This document shows positions 7,487-15,441 of a stretch of DNA of 32,379 nucleotides, piece after piece. The stretch is from assembly GCA_944382965.1 (NCBI GenBank), contig CALWOA010000024.1, positions 1 to 32,379 of the forward strand, written 5' to 3'. Each line of letters starts with the position of its first letter. The stretch's first letter is position 1. Origin of the DNA: an uncultured Oscillospiraceae bacterium. GTDB lineage: Bacteria; Bacillota; Clostridia; Oscillospirales; Oscillospiraceae. The notes beneath the pieces are model-generated. The model was not told where the DNA came from. It ran no database searches and worked only from the letters and a program-made list of their open reading frames with translations. The translations under genes were made by a program, and so were the position numbers.

Positions 7487-8554
7487 TTACTGGCAGATTT
7501 CGTTAAGCTTGGCAGCTGTATCCGTAGCTACGGGAATCATGGCGTCCCAGTCAGTGGGCAGCTGAGGAATTTCCGCCAAATTGGTGCGGTTTTCACACTG
7601 TACATCATTACGTCCGGGCAGCAGATAGGCGTCAGCCACCATCTGCTGGGCTTCTTCACTATACAGGAAATCGATGAAAGCTTTGGCATTGTCCACGTTG
7701 GGTGCGGTATTCATAATCATGGCAGGACGAGGATTTACAACCGTGCCCGTGGAAGGATAGTAGATGGAAATGGGCTCACCCTTAGCCATGGAGGAGTAAG
7801 CGTTGTAATCCACACCGGCAATCAAGATTCCTTTTTCTCCAGTGGTAACGGCTTCCAGCGCAGCGGCATTGGCACCAGGAACGGTCAGACCGTTGTCAGC
7901 CCAGGACTGCATGATTTCTTCCCCATTATCAACACCAGTTACAAAGCCGGCCAGAAAATCTTTGCAAGCGCCGGACTTCTCGGGATCAGGAATTGCGATG
8001 TCATCGGCATAATCAGCGCTGGCCAGATCAGCCCAATCTGCGGACAGTTCCGGGTAGATCGTGGTGTTGTAAATCACACCCACAGCAGAAGCGCTGGTAC
8101 CGAAGAGCATGCTGTCCTCATCAATCCAGTTAGCCTTGTCGGCATTCTCGGGAACATAGCTCATAATTTGGCCGTCTTCCTTCATGGAAAGTCCGTCAGA
8201 CCAGGAAGCAAGAATAACCACATCCGCTACAGGATTCGCTTGCTCCGTTTCCAGACGGGCCAGGATTTCACCAGTGGTGCCCTGGAACTGCTCAACTTCT
8301 ACGCCTGTTTTCTCAGTAAAGGCGGCAGCCAACTTATCAGCCAGGCCAGCAGGGCTAGGCATATATACTGTTACCTTGCCAGAAAGGGCAGTATTCTCTT
8401 TTGCCGTCTCAGAAGCAGCAGTTTCTGCAGGAGCCGCGGTCTGGGTGATTTCTGTCTCATCCACTGTGGTCTCTTCTGTGGTTGTTCCACAAGCGGCAAA
8501 GCCCACACTCAAGCAGGATGCCAATAGCAATGCGGCAATCTTTTTCATTTTCAT
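7487..8554 (-). CDS. Extracellular solute-binding lipoprotein, ferric-iron/phosphonate family
   Basis: A 355-residue lipoprotein. A short basic N-terminus and hydrophobic core lead to a lipobox with Cys22 (GFAAC), followed by a Thr/Glu/Ala-rich tether (about 24-58). The mature domain starts with VTVYMPSPAGLADKLAAAF and contains the G-x-x-x-x-x-x-A-R-L-x-x-E-x-x-N-P-x-A-D pattern of family 1 iron-type binding proteins. Several Tyr residues near residues 265-290 could ligate iron, as in FbpA/FutA, but the substrate cannot be fixed from sequence. 2-aminoethylphosphonate binding proteins are close relatives. It starts at ATG 8554 after AAAGGAG, 15 bp downstream of the ATPase gene. Confidence 0.9.
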   Translation of the reverse strand: MKMKKIAALLLASCLSVGFAACGTTTEETTVDETEITQTAAPAETAASETAKENTALSGKVTVYMPSPAGLADKLAAAFTEKTGVEVEQFQGTTGEILARLETEQANPVADVVILASWSDGLSMKEDGQIMSYVPENADKANWIDEDSMLFGTSASAVGVIYNTTIYPELSADWADLASADYADDIAIPDPEKSGACKDFLAGFVTGVDNGEEIMQSWADNGLTVPGANAAALEAVTTGEKGILIAGVDYNAYSSMAKGEPISIYYPSTGTVVNPRPAMIMNTAPNVDNAKAFIDFLYSEEAQQMVADAYLLPGRNDVQCENRTNLAEIPQLPTDWDAMIPVATDTAAKLNEICQ

Positions 8555-8569
8555 GGTTCTATTCTCCTT

Positions 8570-9523
8570 TTAACATGTGATGATTTTTTTCGGGTCTATG
8601 TAAACGGACAGCATTTCACCTGCAGCCGCTTTACAACTGCTGTGGATTGTCCAAGTTACATCACGGTAGGCCATAGCAATCTCGTAACTGTCTCCCAGGT
8701 ACTGGACAGCAGTTGCCGGCAGCTGGTAACATGAGAAATTATCTTGAGGCGTAAGTGTCGCTGCCTCAGGTCGGAAAAGCGCATTGTCACTGAGCCAGTT
8801 GGACTTACCAACGAATCTGGCAACAAAAACGGTAGCCGGATGGTGATAAATTTCTTCTGGTGTGTCATACTGATCGACAGTACCACTGTTGAGAACAGCA
8901 ATTTTATCGCTCATGCTCATAGCTTCGGTTTGGTCATGGGTAACAAATACTGCTGTGACCCCAAGCTTAGACACCAGTTCCTTCAGTTCATGACGCATTT
9001 GCTCCCGCAGAAGCGCGTCCAGTGCAGAAAGCGGTTCATCGAACAAAATGCAGCTGGACTGAATCACAATCGCCCGTGCAAAAGCAACCCGCTGTTGCTG
9101 TCCACCGGAAAGTTGGTGGGGATAACGTCCGGCAAAATCCTCCAATTGCACTGCCTTCAACGCATCCTGTACCCGCTGCTTTAACTGGTTGGTATCCTTT
9201 CTGGCACGCAAGCCAAATGCTACATTTTCAAAAACGGTCATATGCGGCCAAAGCGCAAAGTCCTGAAATACAAACCCCAAACCTCGCTTTTCCGGCGGCA
9301 AGTTAATTTTTTTCTCTTTGGAAAAAACGCAGGTATTATCCAACCAGATTTCTCCGGTATCCGGATTCTCCAACCCGGCAATCATCCGCAGCAGCGTAGT
9401 CTTGCCACAACCAGATGGCCCCAGTAAGGTTGTAAAACTCCCACTGTCTATGGTCAGATCCGTTGGCTGGATCACCTGCTTGCTACCAAAGGATTTGGTA
9501 ATATTTGTTAATGTAATTTTCAT
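8570..9523 (-). CDS. ABC transporter ATP-binding protein, ferric-iron/spermidine type
   Basis: A 317-residue ATPase that powers the importer encoded downstream. It has Walker A at 35-43 (GPSGCGKTT), the Q-loop at Gln87 (FQDFALWPH), the signature LSGGQQQR at 138-145, Walker B ILFDEP (159-164), and the H-loop in VTHDQ. The roughly 80 residues after the nucleotide domain form a TOBE-like region, as in FbpC/PotA-type subunits. I prefer ATG 9523, spaced 9 nt from AAGAGGTG, to the GTG at 9535, which lies inside that site. It is the first gene of a four-gene minus-strand operon. Confidence 0.93.
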   Translation of the reverse strand: MKITLTNITKSFGSKQVIQPTDLTIDSGSFTTLLGPSGCGKTTLLRMIAGLENPDTGEIWLDNTCVFSKEKKINLPPEKRGLGFVFQDFALWPHMTVFENVAFGLRARKDTNQLKQRVQDALKAVQLEDFAGRYPHQLSGGQQQRVAFARAIVIQSSCILFDEPLSALDALLREQMRHELKELVSKLGVTAVFVTHDQTEAMSMSDKIAVLNSGTVDQYDTPEEIYHHPATVFVARFVGKSNWLSDNALFRPEAATLTPQDNFSCYQLPATAVQYLGDSYEIAMAYRDVTWTIHSSCKAAAGEMLSVYIDPKKIITC

Positions 9524-9543
9524 GCACAGTTTCACCTCTTGAG

Positions 9544-9556
9544 TGAATATTATTCG
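9544..9556. promoter_or_regulatory. Palindromic operator candidate over ABC operon -10
   Basis: GAATATTATTC (9545-9555) is a perfect 5-1-5 palindrome covering the predicted -10 box of the ABC/MBL operon. The same core occurs within a longer perfect palindrome in the argG leader. It could bind ArgR or a Fur/PerR-type repressor; the regulator cannot be decided from sequence. Confidence 0.45.
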
Positions 9557-9575
9557 TATCCCGTATTTTTTTCAA
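9547..9575 (-). promoter_or_regulatory. Predicted promoter of ABC transporter/MBL operon
   Basis: On the minus strand TTGAAA (9570-9575) and TAATAT (9547-9552) are separated by 17 bp. A TTGACA lies slightly upstream but without a good -10. The start of transcription would fall close to the ribosome binding site, so the leader would be very short. Confidence 0.5.
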
Positions 9576-9972
9576 CAATACTCCTGTCAAGTTTCCGTAA
9601 AATTCTGGTAAATCCTGTTTCTCTTTCCGTTTGTTCAGACTTCGTACAGTAGGAAATCGCAGTACCCTTTGACCATCAGATAGAACGGACAGAAAGTGGG
9701 GTTAGCCAACACGCTTTCACAACATCATCAAAGAGTTAATATTGATACGCTGTAAACAAAGAAAAGAGGCTGCAAGGAATTCCCTCGCAGCCCGGAAAAC
9801 GATACTTTATATGTGGTCATAGCAAAGACATAAAAATGTTGTAATTTCCCCCAATTTTTTCACATCCGCATGAATTTTTCCATGTAAATTACTACCGGAA
9901 ATATCGGAAGATAAACCAACACACTTCCATCTGCACATAATCTGCGGACTCAAAATTTCCCAAACAAGCCAA
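9576..9972. other. Gene-free stretch between ABC operon and tRNA-Pro
   Basis: No supported coding region. It contains a hairpin at 9768-9777/9783-9792 (GGCTGC arms) that on the minus strand is followed by TCTTTTCTTT. This resembles an intrinsic terminator and could end a short minus-strand transcript reading through from the tRNA side. Nothing else was recognised. Confidence 0.4.
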
Positions 9973-10008
9973 AAAAACGGTTGTTTTCTCACGAAAACAA
10001 CCGTTTTT
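9973..10008 (-). terminator. Terminator of tRNA-Pro
   Basis: A 16-bp perfect stem (9973-9988 with 9993-10008) around a TCAC loop, with a T-rich 3' side on the minus strand, directly after the tRNA CCA end. Confidence 0.85.
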
Positions 10009-10010
10009 CA

Positions 10011-10086
10011 TGGTCCGAGTGGGGAGATTCGAACTCCCGGCATCTTGAACCCAAATCAAGCGCCCTACCAACTGGGCCACACCCGG
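10011..10086 (-). tRNA. tRNA-Pro(UGG)
   Basis: A complete 76-nt cloverleaf on the minus strand. The acceptor stem is CCGGGTG with CACTCGG (one G-U pair), the D arm is GCCC...GGGC, and the anticodon arm CTTGA-TTTGGGT-TCAAG places UGG at positions 34-36. The T arm is GGGAG-TTCGAAT-CTCCC. The discriminator A and the CCA end are encoded. Two broken 5'-half copies lie upstream at about 189-bp spacing. Confidence 0.95.
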
Positions 10087-10238
10087 ATATTTACTTCTTC
10101 TTTTTGCGCAAAGTGGTCAAACATGTGGTCAAATTCCATTTTCTACCGCCCAAAGCGGACTATCAGTAGAAATTTTCCTTAGCGCCGCAACGGCTTTTCT
10201 GCTTTCCCGGGAGACTCAGCACTTCCCGTGCTCCAGCT

Positions 10239-10275
10239 CCCAAATCAAGCGCCCTACCAACTGGGCCACACCCGG
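10239..10275 (-). pseudogene. tRNA-Pro 5'-half fragment (copy 2)
   Basis: Identical to the intact tRNA-Pro from the 5' acceptor strand through the D arm to the anticodon loop (TTTGGG). It then diverges into a sequence that keeps only GGGA...TCTCCC of a T-arm-like part. No CCA end or pairing acceptor strand is present. Confidence 0.75.
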
Positions 10276-10426
10276 ATATTTGATTCTTCTTTTGCCCGAA
10301 GTGGTCAAACATGTGGTCAAATTCCACTTCTTACCGCCCCGGGCAGGTTCCAAACTGGAATTTCCCTTAGTGCCACAACAGTTTTTCTGCGCCCGGGGGA
10401 GACTCCGCACTTCCCGTGCTCCAGCT

Positions 10427-10463
10427 CCCAAACCAGGCGCCCTACCAACTGGGCCACACCCGG
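10427..10463 (-). pseudogene. tRNA-Pro 5'-half fragment (copy 3)
   Basis: The same 5' half with an altered anticodon 5' strand (CCTGG, the usual tRNA-Pro form) but a non-pairing 3' strand (GCTGG) and no functional 3' half. The 3' flank matches copy 2 (GCTGGAGCACGGGAAGTGC). It is a degenerate paralogue. Confidence 0.7.
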
Positions 10464-10673
10464 ATATTTACTTCTTCTTTTCATGCGAAGCGTACGGGAG
10501 ATATTCTATACCGTCCCGGGCAGATTGTCAACGGGAATTTCTGCCTGAGGCGCAACTTCTGCCCAAGTATTATATATCATTTTCAGGTAAAACGCAACAA
10601 GCAACTTGCATTTTCTCTTGTTTTCAATAACAAACGCAGTAAAATACCTCAGAAGACATAGAAAAGTCGCCAC

Positions 10674-10696
10674 AAAGAGACCAGAACCGGTCTTTT
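10674..10696 (-). terminator. Possible weak terminator after the YesL-like gene
   Basis: On the minus strand an imperfect stem, AAAGACC with GGTCTCTTT, lies about 30 bp after the stop codon of the membrane-protein gene. It has one bulge and a short T run. Confidence 0.35.
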
Positions 10697-10726
10697 GTCC
10701 TTTTCTTTAGGGCGGAGAAAACCGAT

Positions 10727-11356
10727 TTATGTCTGGAGAATCAGTGGATCGAATGCTTTTTTCAGCACCCGAGACAGGAAATAAGCGATTGCGCTGAAAT
10801 ACAAAAACAGCCACAGCAGTCCCAGGTACACAAATGCGTATGGGCTAATCAGGGCCAAAAGAAGAGGAAAACTATTGCCTGCAGCGGCAGCCACAGACTG
10901 AGGAAGTTTGGCAAGGCTGAGCAGAAATGCGTTTTTCACCATGGCCACAGTGGAATTCTGAAACTGGCTGATCATCGGAAACACCATTGCAGCGGTCAAA
11001 ACAATCACCAGAAGCACCAGCAACGCCAGTCCGGAAAGCACCGTGCCACCCCATCCGCCAATCCGGGAAAAGATCAACACATTCATGCAGCTGGCTCCTC
11101 CAAACAGCACCAGCGCCAGAAAGATAATGGTACTCTGCCAAAAATTCTTCCGAAAAGACCGGAAATAGGTAGAAAACAGCCCGCCTTCTTTGTCCGTGTC
11201 CATAGCAAATACCACACTGTACATAGCGGTACTGGCGGCTCCAATGGTCACCAGCGGCACACAGCTGAGCAAAAACATCAGATTTAAAACGGCAATGTCA
11301 CACAGCCTGCTGAGAAACTGCATAATCTTGGAATCCGGTGAAAACAGGAATTGCAT
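10727..11356 (-). CDS. YesL/DUF624-family membrane protein
   Basis: A 209-residue integral membrane protein with about five hydrophobic segments (near residues 18-45, 75-95, 105-128, 150-170 and 172-192). The N-terminal pattern, a short amphipathic stretch then LCDIAVLNLMFLLSCVPLVTIGAASTAMY, is characteristic of the YesL (DUF624) family, whose members often sit by carbohydrate-uptake genes but have no defined biochemical role. An alternating charged loop (TDKEGGLFSTYFRSFRKNF) follows the first membrane pair, as is usual. It is monocistronic here, with a promoter at 11390-11418 and an AGGGGG ribosome site. It stands alone between tRNA-Pro and the divergent arg operon. Confidence 0.8.
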   Translation of the reverse strand: MQFLFSPDSKIMQFLSRLCDIAVLNLMFLLSCVPLVTIGAASTAMYSVVFAMDTDKEGGLFSTYFRSFRKNFWQSTIIFLALVLFGGASCMNVLIFSRIGGWGGTVLSGLALLVLLVIVLTAAMVFPMISQFQNSTVAMVKNAFLLSLAKLPQSVAAAAGNSFPLLLALISPYAFVYLGLLWLFLYFSAIAYFLSRVLKKAFDPLILQT

Positions 11357-11389
11357 ATATGTGCCCCCTGGATGTATATATTCACAGAC

Positions 11390-11418
11390 AGTATACTGGA
11401 TTTCTTTTCAAAATGCAA
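11390..11418 (-). promoter_or_regulatory. Promoter of the YesL-like gene
   Basis: On the minus strand TTGCAT (11413-11418) and TATACT (11390-11395) are separated by exactly 17 bp, about 34 bp upstream of the start codon. Confidence 0.65.
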
Positions 11419-11552
11419 TCCCTCATTTCGTGAATTTCCTGGAAGCGCTGGGAGTTGTTTGTGAAAAGTAACCGGGAATACAGAAAAACTTCCCGGAATA
11501 CCTGGCGAAGTGCCAAAAATTCACTTGGATAGTATTTTTATACACAGAGGTG

Positions 11553-11581
11553 TTGACAAATCCTGGATGGAGCGGTATAAT
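11553..11581 (+). promoter_or_regulatory. Promoter of the argGHF operon
   Basis: Consensus TTGACA (11553-11558), a 17-bp spacer and consensus TATAAT (11576-11581). This is the strongest promoter in the window. Transcription would start near 11588. Confidence 0.9.
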
Positions 11582-11603
11582 CCTGTATCATTACTCATTA
11601 AAC

Positions 11604-11618
11604 ATGAATATTATTCAT
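11604..11618. promoter_or_regulatory. Palindromic operator in argG leader (ArgR-like)
   Basis: ATGAATATTATTCAT is a perfect 7-1-7 palindrome, about 16 bp downstream of the expected transcription start and just before the GGAGG site. It resembles ARG boxes (TGAAT...ATTCA) bound by ArgR/AhrC, though the centre is one base shorter than the usual consensus. Feedback repression by arginine is the natural reading. Confidence 0.6.
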
Positions 11619-11634
11619 CTGGAGGTTGCGTTTT

Positions 11635-12858
11635 ATGGCAAGCAAGGAAAACATCAAAAAGATCGTTCTGGCCTACTCCGGCGGACTGGATACATCCATC
11701 ATCATCCCCTGGCTGAAGGAGAACTACAACAATCCCGAAATCATCGCCGTGGCTGGCAACGTCGGTCAGGCTGACGAACTGGAAGGCCTGGAAGCCAAGG
11801 CCATTGCCACCGGCGCCAGCAAGCTGATCGTTGCCGACCTGGTGGACGAAATGGTGGACGAGATCATCATTCCTTCCGTGAAGATGGGTGCCAAGTACGA
11901 GACTTATCTTCTGGGCACCGCCTTTGCCCGGCCGGTCATCGGCAAGAAGCTGGCAGAAATCGCCCTGGCAGAAGGTGCCGATGCCATTGCCCACGGCGCC
12001 ACCGGCAAGGGTAACGACCAGGTTCGGTTCGAGCTGGCCATCAAGCGGTTCGCTCCCGATATGAAGATCATCGCTCCCTGGCGGGAGTGGGATATCAAGT
12101 CCCGGGATGAGGAAATCGACTACGCCGAAGCTCACAACATCCCTCTGAAGATCAGCCGGGAAACCAGTTACTCCAAGGACAAGAACCTGTGGCACCTGAG
12201 CCACGAAGGTCTGGATCTGGAAGACCCCGCCAACGAGCCGGATTACGACAAGCCCGGTTTCCTGGAAATGGGCGTGTCTCCCATGATGGCCCCCGATGTT
12301 CCTACTTATGTAACCATCGACTTTGAAGCCGGCGCTCCCGTTGCCGTCAACGGTGAGAAGATGAAAGCTTCCAAGATCATTGAAAAGCTCAACGAGCTGG
12401 GCGGCGCCAACGGCATCGGCATCATCGACATCGTCGAGAACCGGCTGGTCGGCATGAAGGACCGGGGCGTGTACGAAACGCCCGGCGGCACCATTTTGTA
12501 CTTTGCCCACGACCAGCTGGAAATGCTCACCGTTGACAAGGACACCCTGCACATCAAGCAGAAGCTGGCTGTGGACTACGCTGACCTGATCTACAACGGC
12601 AAGTGGTACTCCCCCTTGCAGGAGGCTCTGACTGCCTTTGCCAACAAGGCCAACGAGTACGTCACCGGCACCGTCAAGCTGAAGCTCTACAAGGGCAACA
12701 TCATCCCCGCCGGCACCACTTCTCCCTACTCTCTGTACTCCGAGAATCTGGTAACCTTCGGCGAAAGCGACTACGACCAGGGCCAGGCCGCCGGCTTCAT
12801 CAACCTGTGGGGGCTGCCCACCAAGGTGCAGGCACTGCGGGAGCAGGGCAAACTGTAA
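11635..12858 (+). CDS. argG: Argininosuccinate synthase
   Basis: A 407-residue enzyme joining citrulline and aspartate with ATP hydrolysis to AMP and pyrophosphate, forming argininosuccinate in the cytoplasm. The PP-loop ATP-binding motif YSGGLDTS is at residues 14-21. Other family landmarks are visible: [19 protein letters not shown], and the conserved [13 protein letters not shown] region. Length is normal for the bacterial type I family. ATG 11635 is preferred to an upstream in-frame TTG (11626) because GGAGG (11621-11625) is spaced 9 nt from the ATG. It is first in argG-argH-argF, with the promoter and palindromic operator immediately upstream. Confidence 0.97.
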   Translation: MASKENIKKIVLAYSGGLDTSIIIPWLKENYNNPEIIAVAGNVGQADELEGLEAKAIATGASKLIVADLVDEMVDEIIIPSVKMGAKYETYLLGTAFARPVIGKKLAEIALAEGADAIAHGATGKGNDQVRFELAIKRFAPDMKIIAPWREWDIKSRDEEIDYAEAHNIPLKISRETSYSKDKNLWHLSHEGLDLEDPANEPDYDKPGFLEMGVSPMMAPDVPTYVTIDFEAGAPVAVNGEKMKASKIIEKLNELGGANGIGIIDIVENRLVGMKDRGVYETPGGTILYFAHDQLEMLTVDKDTLHIKQKLAVDYADLIYNGKWYSPLQEALTAFANKANEYVTGTVKLKLYKGNIIPAGTTSPYSLYSENLVTFGESDYDQGQAAGFINLWGLPTKVQALREQGKL

Positions 12859-12887
12859 ATTATTTTCCGAAAGTTTGAGGTAAGAGT

Positions 12888-14261
12888 ATGGCTAAGATGT
12901 GGGCCGGGCGGACTTCCGGCGAGGTTAGCAGCATTGCAGATGATTTCAATTCCTCCATTTCCTTTGACTGCAAACTATATACCCAGGATATCACCGGTTC
13001 CATGGCTCACGCCGCCATGCTGGGCGCCCAGGGCATCATTACCGCCCAGGAAGCAGACACCCTGATTCAGGGGCTGGAAGGAATTTTACAGGATCTGGAC
13101 TCTGGGAAGCTGGAAATTGACTACACCTGCGAGGACATTCACATGTTCGTCGAGCAGGTGCTGACCCAGCGGCTGGGTGATGTGGGCAAAAAGCTCCACA
13201 CCGCCCGGTCCCGGAATGATCAGGTTGCATTGGATCTGAGAATGTATTTGCGCAATGAGGTGGAGGAAATCAGCGCACTGACCAAAGCGCTGGTGGAAGC
13301 CATTGTCTCTCAGGCTCAGGAGAATCTGGGGGTCATCATGCCCGGATATACCCATTTGCAGCGGGCACAACCCATTTTGTTCAGCCATCATCTGATGGCA
13401 TACGCCATGATGCTGCTGCGGGATCTGGGGCGGCTGGCGGATTGTCGCAAGCGGATGAACGTCTGCCCCATCGGCTCCTGTGCCTTGGCGGGAACCACTT
13501 ACCACACCGACCGGTGGATGGAAGCCAAGGCGCTGGGCTTTGACGACATTGCCCGCAACAGCATCGACGGTGTCTCCGACCGGGACTTCTGCGTGGAACT
13601 GCTCAGCGCCATCAGTGTGCTGATGATGCACCTGAGCCGGTTTTCTGAGGAAATTATCCTCTGGTCCAGCTGGGAATTCCAGTTCATCGAACTCAGCGAT
13701 GCCTATACCACCGGCTCTTCCATCATGCCCCAAAAGAAAAACCCCGACATGGCTGAACTGGTCCGGGGCAAAACCGGCCGGGTTTACGGCGACCTGATGG
13801 GGTTGCTGACCACCCTGAAGGGTCTGCCCCTGGCCTATAACAAGGACATGCAGGAGGACAAGGAAGCCCTTTTTGATGCAGTGGACACGGTGAAAATGTG
13901 CCTGAAGGTCTTTGCCCCCATGGTGCAGACCATGACCGCAAAACCCGAGAACATGAAAAAAGCCGCCCAAGGCGGATTCATCAACGCCACGGACCTGGCT
14001 GACTACCTGGTAAAGAAGGGCCTTCCCTTCCGCAGCGCTTACAAGATTTCCGGCCAGATTGTGGCCCACTGCATTGCCCATGGCCAGGTTCTGGAAACCC
14101 TGCCGCTGGAAATATACAAGACCTACAGTGACCTGTTTGAGGCAGACCTGTATCCGGAAATCGAACTGACCACCTGCGTGGAAAAGCGGATTTCCGAAGG
14201 CGGCACCTCCGCCGCATCGGTCAGCGCCCAGATTGCCTATGTAAAGGAGCAGTTGGCATGA
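12888..14261 (+). CDS. argH: Argininosuccinate lyase
   Basis: A 457-residue member of the fumarase/aspartase superfamily that splits argininosuccinate into arginine and fumarate. The N-terminal [10 protein letters not shown] is typical. [10 protein letters not shown] (104-113), [10 protein letters not shown] and the catalytic signature [11 protein letters not shown] (276-286), with the active-site serine, are all intact. It lies 29 bp after argG with its own TTTGAGGTAAG ribosome site. Its TGA overlaps the argF ATG, indicating translational coupling. It is complete, with nothing unusual. Confidence 0.97.
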   Translation: MAKMWAGRTSGEVSSIADDFNSSISFDCKLYTQDITGSMAHAAMLGAQGIITAQEADTLIQGLEGILQDLDSGKLEIDYTCEDIHMFVEQVLTQRLGDVGKKLHTARSRNDQVALDLRMYLRNEVEEISALTKALVEAIVSQAQENLGVIMPGYTHLQRAQPILFSHHLMAYAMMLLRDLGRLADCRKRMNVCPIGSCALAGTTYHTDRWMEAKALGFDDIARNSIDGVSDRDFCVELLSAISVLMMHLSRFSEEIILWSSWEFQFIELSDAYTTGSSIMPQKKNPDMAELVRGKTGRVYGDLMGLLTTLKGLPLAYNKDMQEDKEALFDAVDTVKMCLKVFAPMVQTMTAKPENMKKAAQGGFINATDLADYLVKKGLPFRSAYKISGQIVAHCIAHGQVLETLPLEIYKTYSDLFEADLYPEIELTTCVEKRISEGGTSAASVSAQIAYVKEQLA

Positions 14262-15250
14262 ATTGTAGCACATTGAAAGGAAAAAGCTTTCTGAAACTTC
14301 TGGATTTTTCCCCCGAGGAAATCCAGTACCTGCTGAATCTGGCGGCAAACCTAAAGCAGCAGAAGAAAAACGGCATTCTCCATCGGATGCACCAGGGAAA
14401 GAACATCGTACTGCTGTTTGAGAAAGACTCCACCCGTACCCGGTGCGCCTTTGAAGTAGCAGCGGCGGATCTGGGAATGTCCGTTACCTACCTGGGCCCC
14501 ACCGGCTCCCAGATGGGAAAGAAGGAGTCCATTGCCGACACCGCCCGGGTGCTGGGCCGGATGTACGATGGCATTGAATACCGTGGCTTCGGCCAGGAAA
14601 TCGTGGAAACCCTGGGCCGGTATGCCGGTGTTCCCGTGTGGAACGGCCTGACCAACGAATTCCACCCCACCCAGATTCTGGCGGATTTTCTCACCATCAC
14701 CGAGCATTTTGGCGGTCTGAAAGGGAAAAAGCTGGTATATATGGGAGACGCCCGGTACAACATGGGCAATTCCCTGATGGTGGGCTGCGCCAAAATGGGC
14801 ATGCACTTTGTGGCCTGCGCTCCGAAGCAGTATTTCCCCAACCAGGCATTGGTTCAGCAGTGCCAGGCCGTTGCTGCCGAAACCGGCGCAATTTTGGAAT
14901 TCTCCACCGACCCCATGGAAGCAACCAAAGGGGCCGATGTAATCTACACCGATGTGTGGGTATCCATGGGCGAGCCGGACAGCGTCTGGCAGACCAGAAT
15001 CGAGGAGCTCAGCCCCTACCGGGTGACCCAGGCTCTCATGGACAACGCAGGAAGCCAGTGCCGCTTCATGCACTGCCTGCCCGCCTTCCACGACCAGAAC
15101 ACCACCATCGGCAAGCAGATCGCCGACAAGTTCGGCATCTCCTGCATGGAAGTGACCGATGAAGTCTTTGAAGGCAGTCAGTCCATTGTCTTTGACGAGG
15201 CAGAAAACCGCATGCACACCATCAAAGCGGTCATGGCCGCCACATTGTAA
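14258..15250 (+). CDS. argF: Ornithine carbamoyltransferase
   Basis: A 330-residue transferase making citrulline from ornithine and carbamoyl phosphate. The carbamoyl-phosphate motif STRTR is at 58-62, followed by [16 protein letters not shown] and the ornithine-binding HCLPAFHD motif are present, so this is not the SOTS-type or aspartate transcarbamylase. It begins in the argH stop codon (ATGA). Together argF, argG and argH complete ornithine to arginine. The same enzyme could run catabolically (argF versus arcB), but no arginine deiminase or carbamate kinase gene is nearby, which favours biosynthesis. Confidence 0.96.
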   Translation: MNCSTLKGKSFLKLLDFSPEEIQYLLNLAANLKQQKKNGILHRMHQGKNIVLLFEKDSTRTRCAFEVAAADLGMSVTYLGPTGSQMGKKESIADTARVLGRMYDGIEYRGFGQEIVETLGRYAGVPVWNGLTNEFHPTQILADFLTITEHFGGLKGKKLVYMGDARYNMGNSLMVGCAKMGMHFVACAPKQYFPNQALVQQCQAVAAETGAILEFSTDPMEATKGADVIYTDVWVSMGEPDSVWQTRIEELSPYRVTQALMDNAGSQCRFMHCLPAFHDQNTTIGKQIADKFGISCMEVTDEVFEGSQSIVFDEAENRMHTIKAVMAATL

Positions 15251-15263
15251 GAGAAAAACCCCC

Positions 15264-15299
15264 TCCCGTCCGGTGCAATCCATCCGGGCGGGATTTTTT
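15264..15299 (+). terminator. Terminator of the argGHF operon
   Basis: A 10-bp stem, TCCCGTCCGG (15264-15273) with CCGGGCGGGA (15284-15293), one G-U pair, followed by six T, 14 bp after the argF stop. Confidence 0.9.
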
Positions 15300-15383
15300 G
15301 CCGCTTCTTCACGGAATCCCCCTCTGTTGAGCAGTCCATGTTTACCACCCATCGTCCAAAAACAACCAACTACGGTGAAGCCC

Positions 15384-15412
15384 TTGAACGCTTTCGCTTT
15401 CTTCGCTATACT
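15384..15412 (+). promoter_or_regulatory. Promoter of the LytTR/DUF3021 pair
   Basis: TTGAAC (15384-15389), a 17-bp spacer and TATACT (15407-15412), about 30 bp upstream of the start codon. Confidence 0.7.
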
Positions 15413-15441
15413 AATTGTGTCATGACAAGGAGGTGGAGCCA

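Larger units (their letters stand above)
10050..10568. repeat. Three tandem ~189-bp units containing tRNA-Pro 5' halves
   Basis: Units begin at 10050, 10239 and 10427 (spacing 189 and 188 bp). Each contains the 5' half of tRNA-Pro, the AT-rich upstream flank and a diverged segment. The first two also share a tandem GTGGTCAAA motif (10116-10138 in unit 1). Unit 3 is shorter and lacks that motif. The stretch 10087-10726 holds no supported protein gene; open frames there are tRNA read-through artefacts. Confidence 0.85.

Noticed and set aside
9981-10630. Open frames across tRNA-Pro and its fragments (60-116 codons)
   Set aside because: They read through the tRNA and its repeats in the antisense direction, lack ribosome sites and give the low-complexity peptides typical of tRNA mis-annotation.
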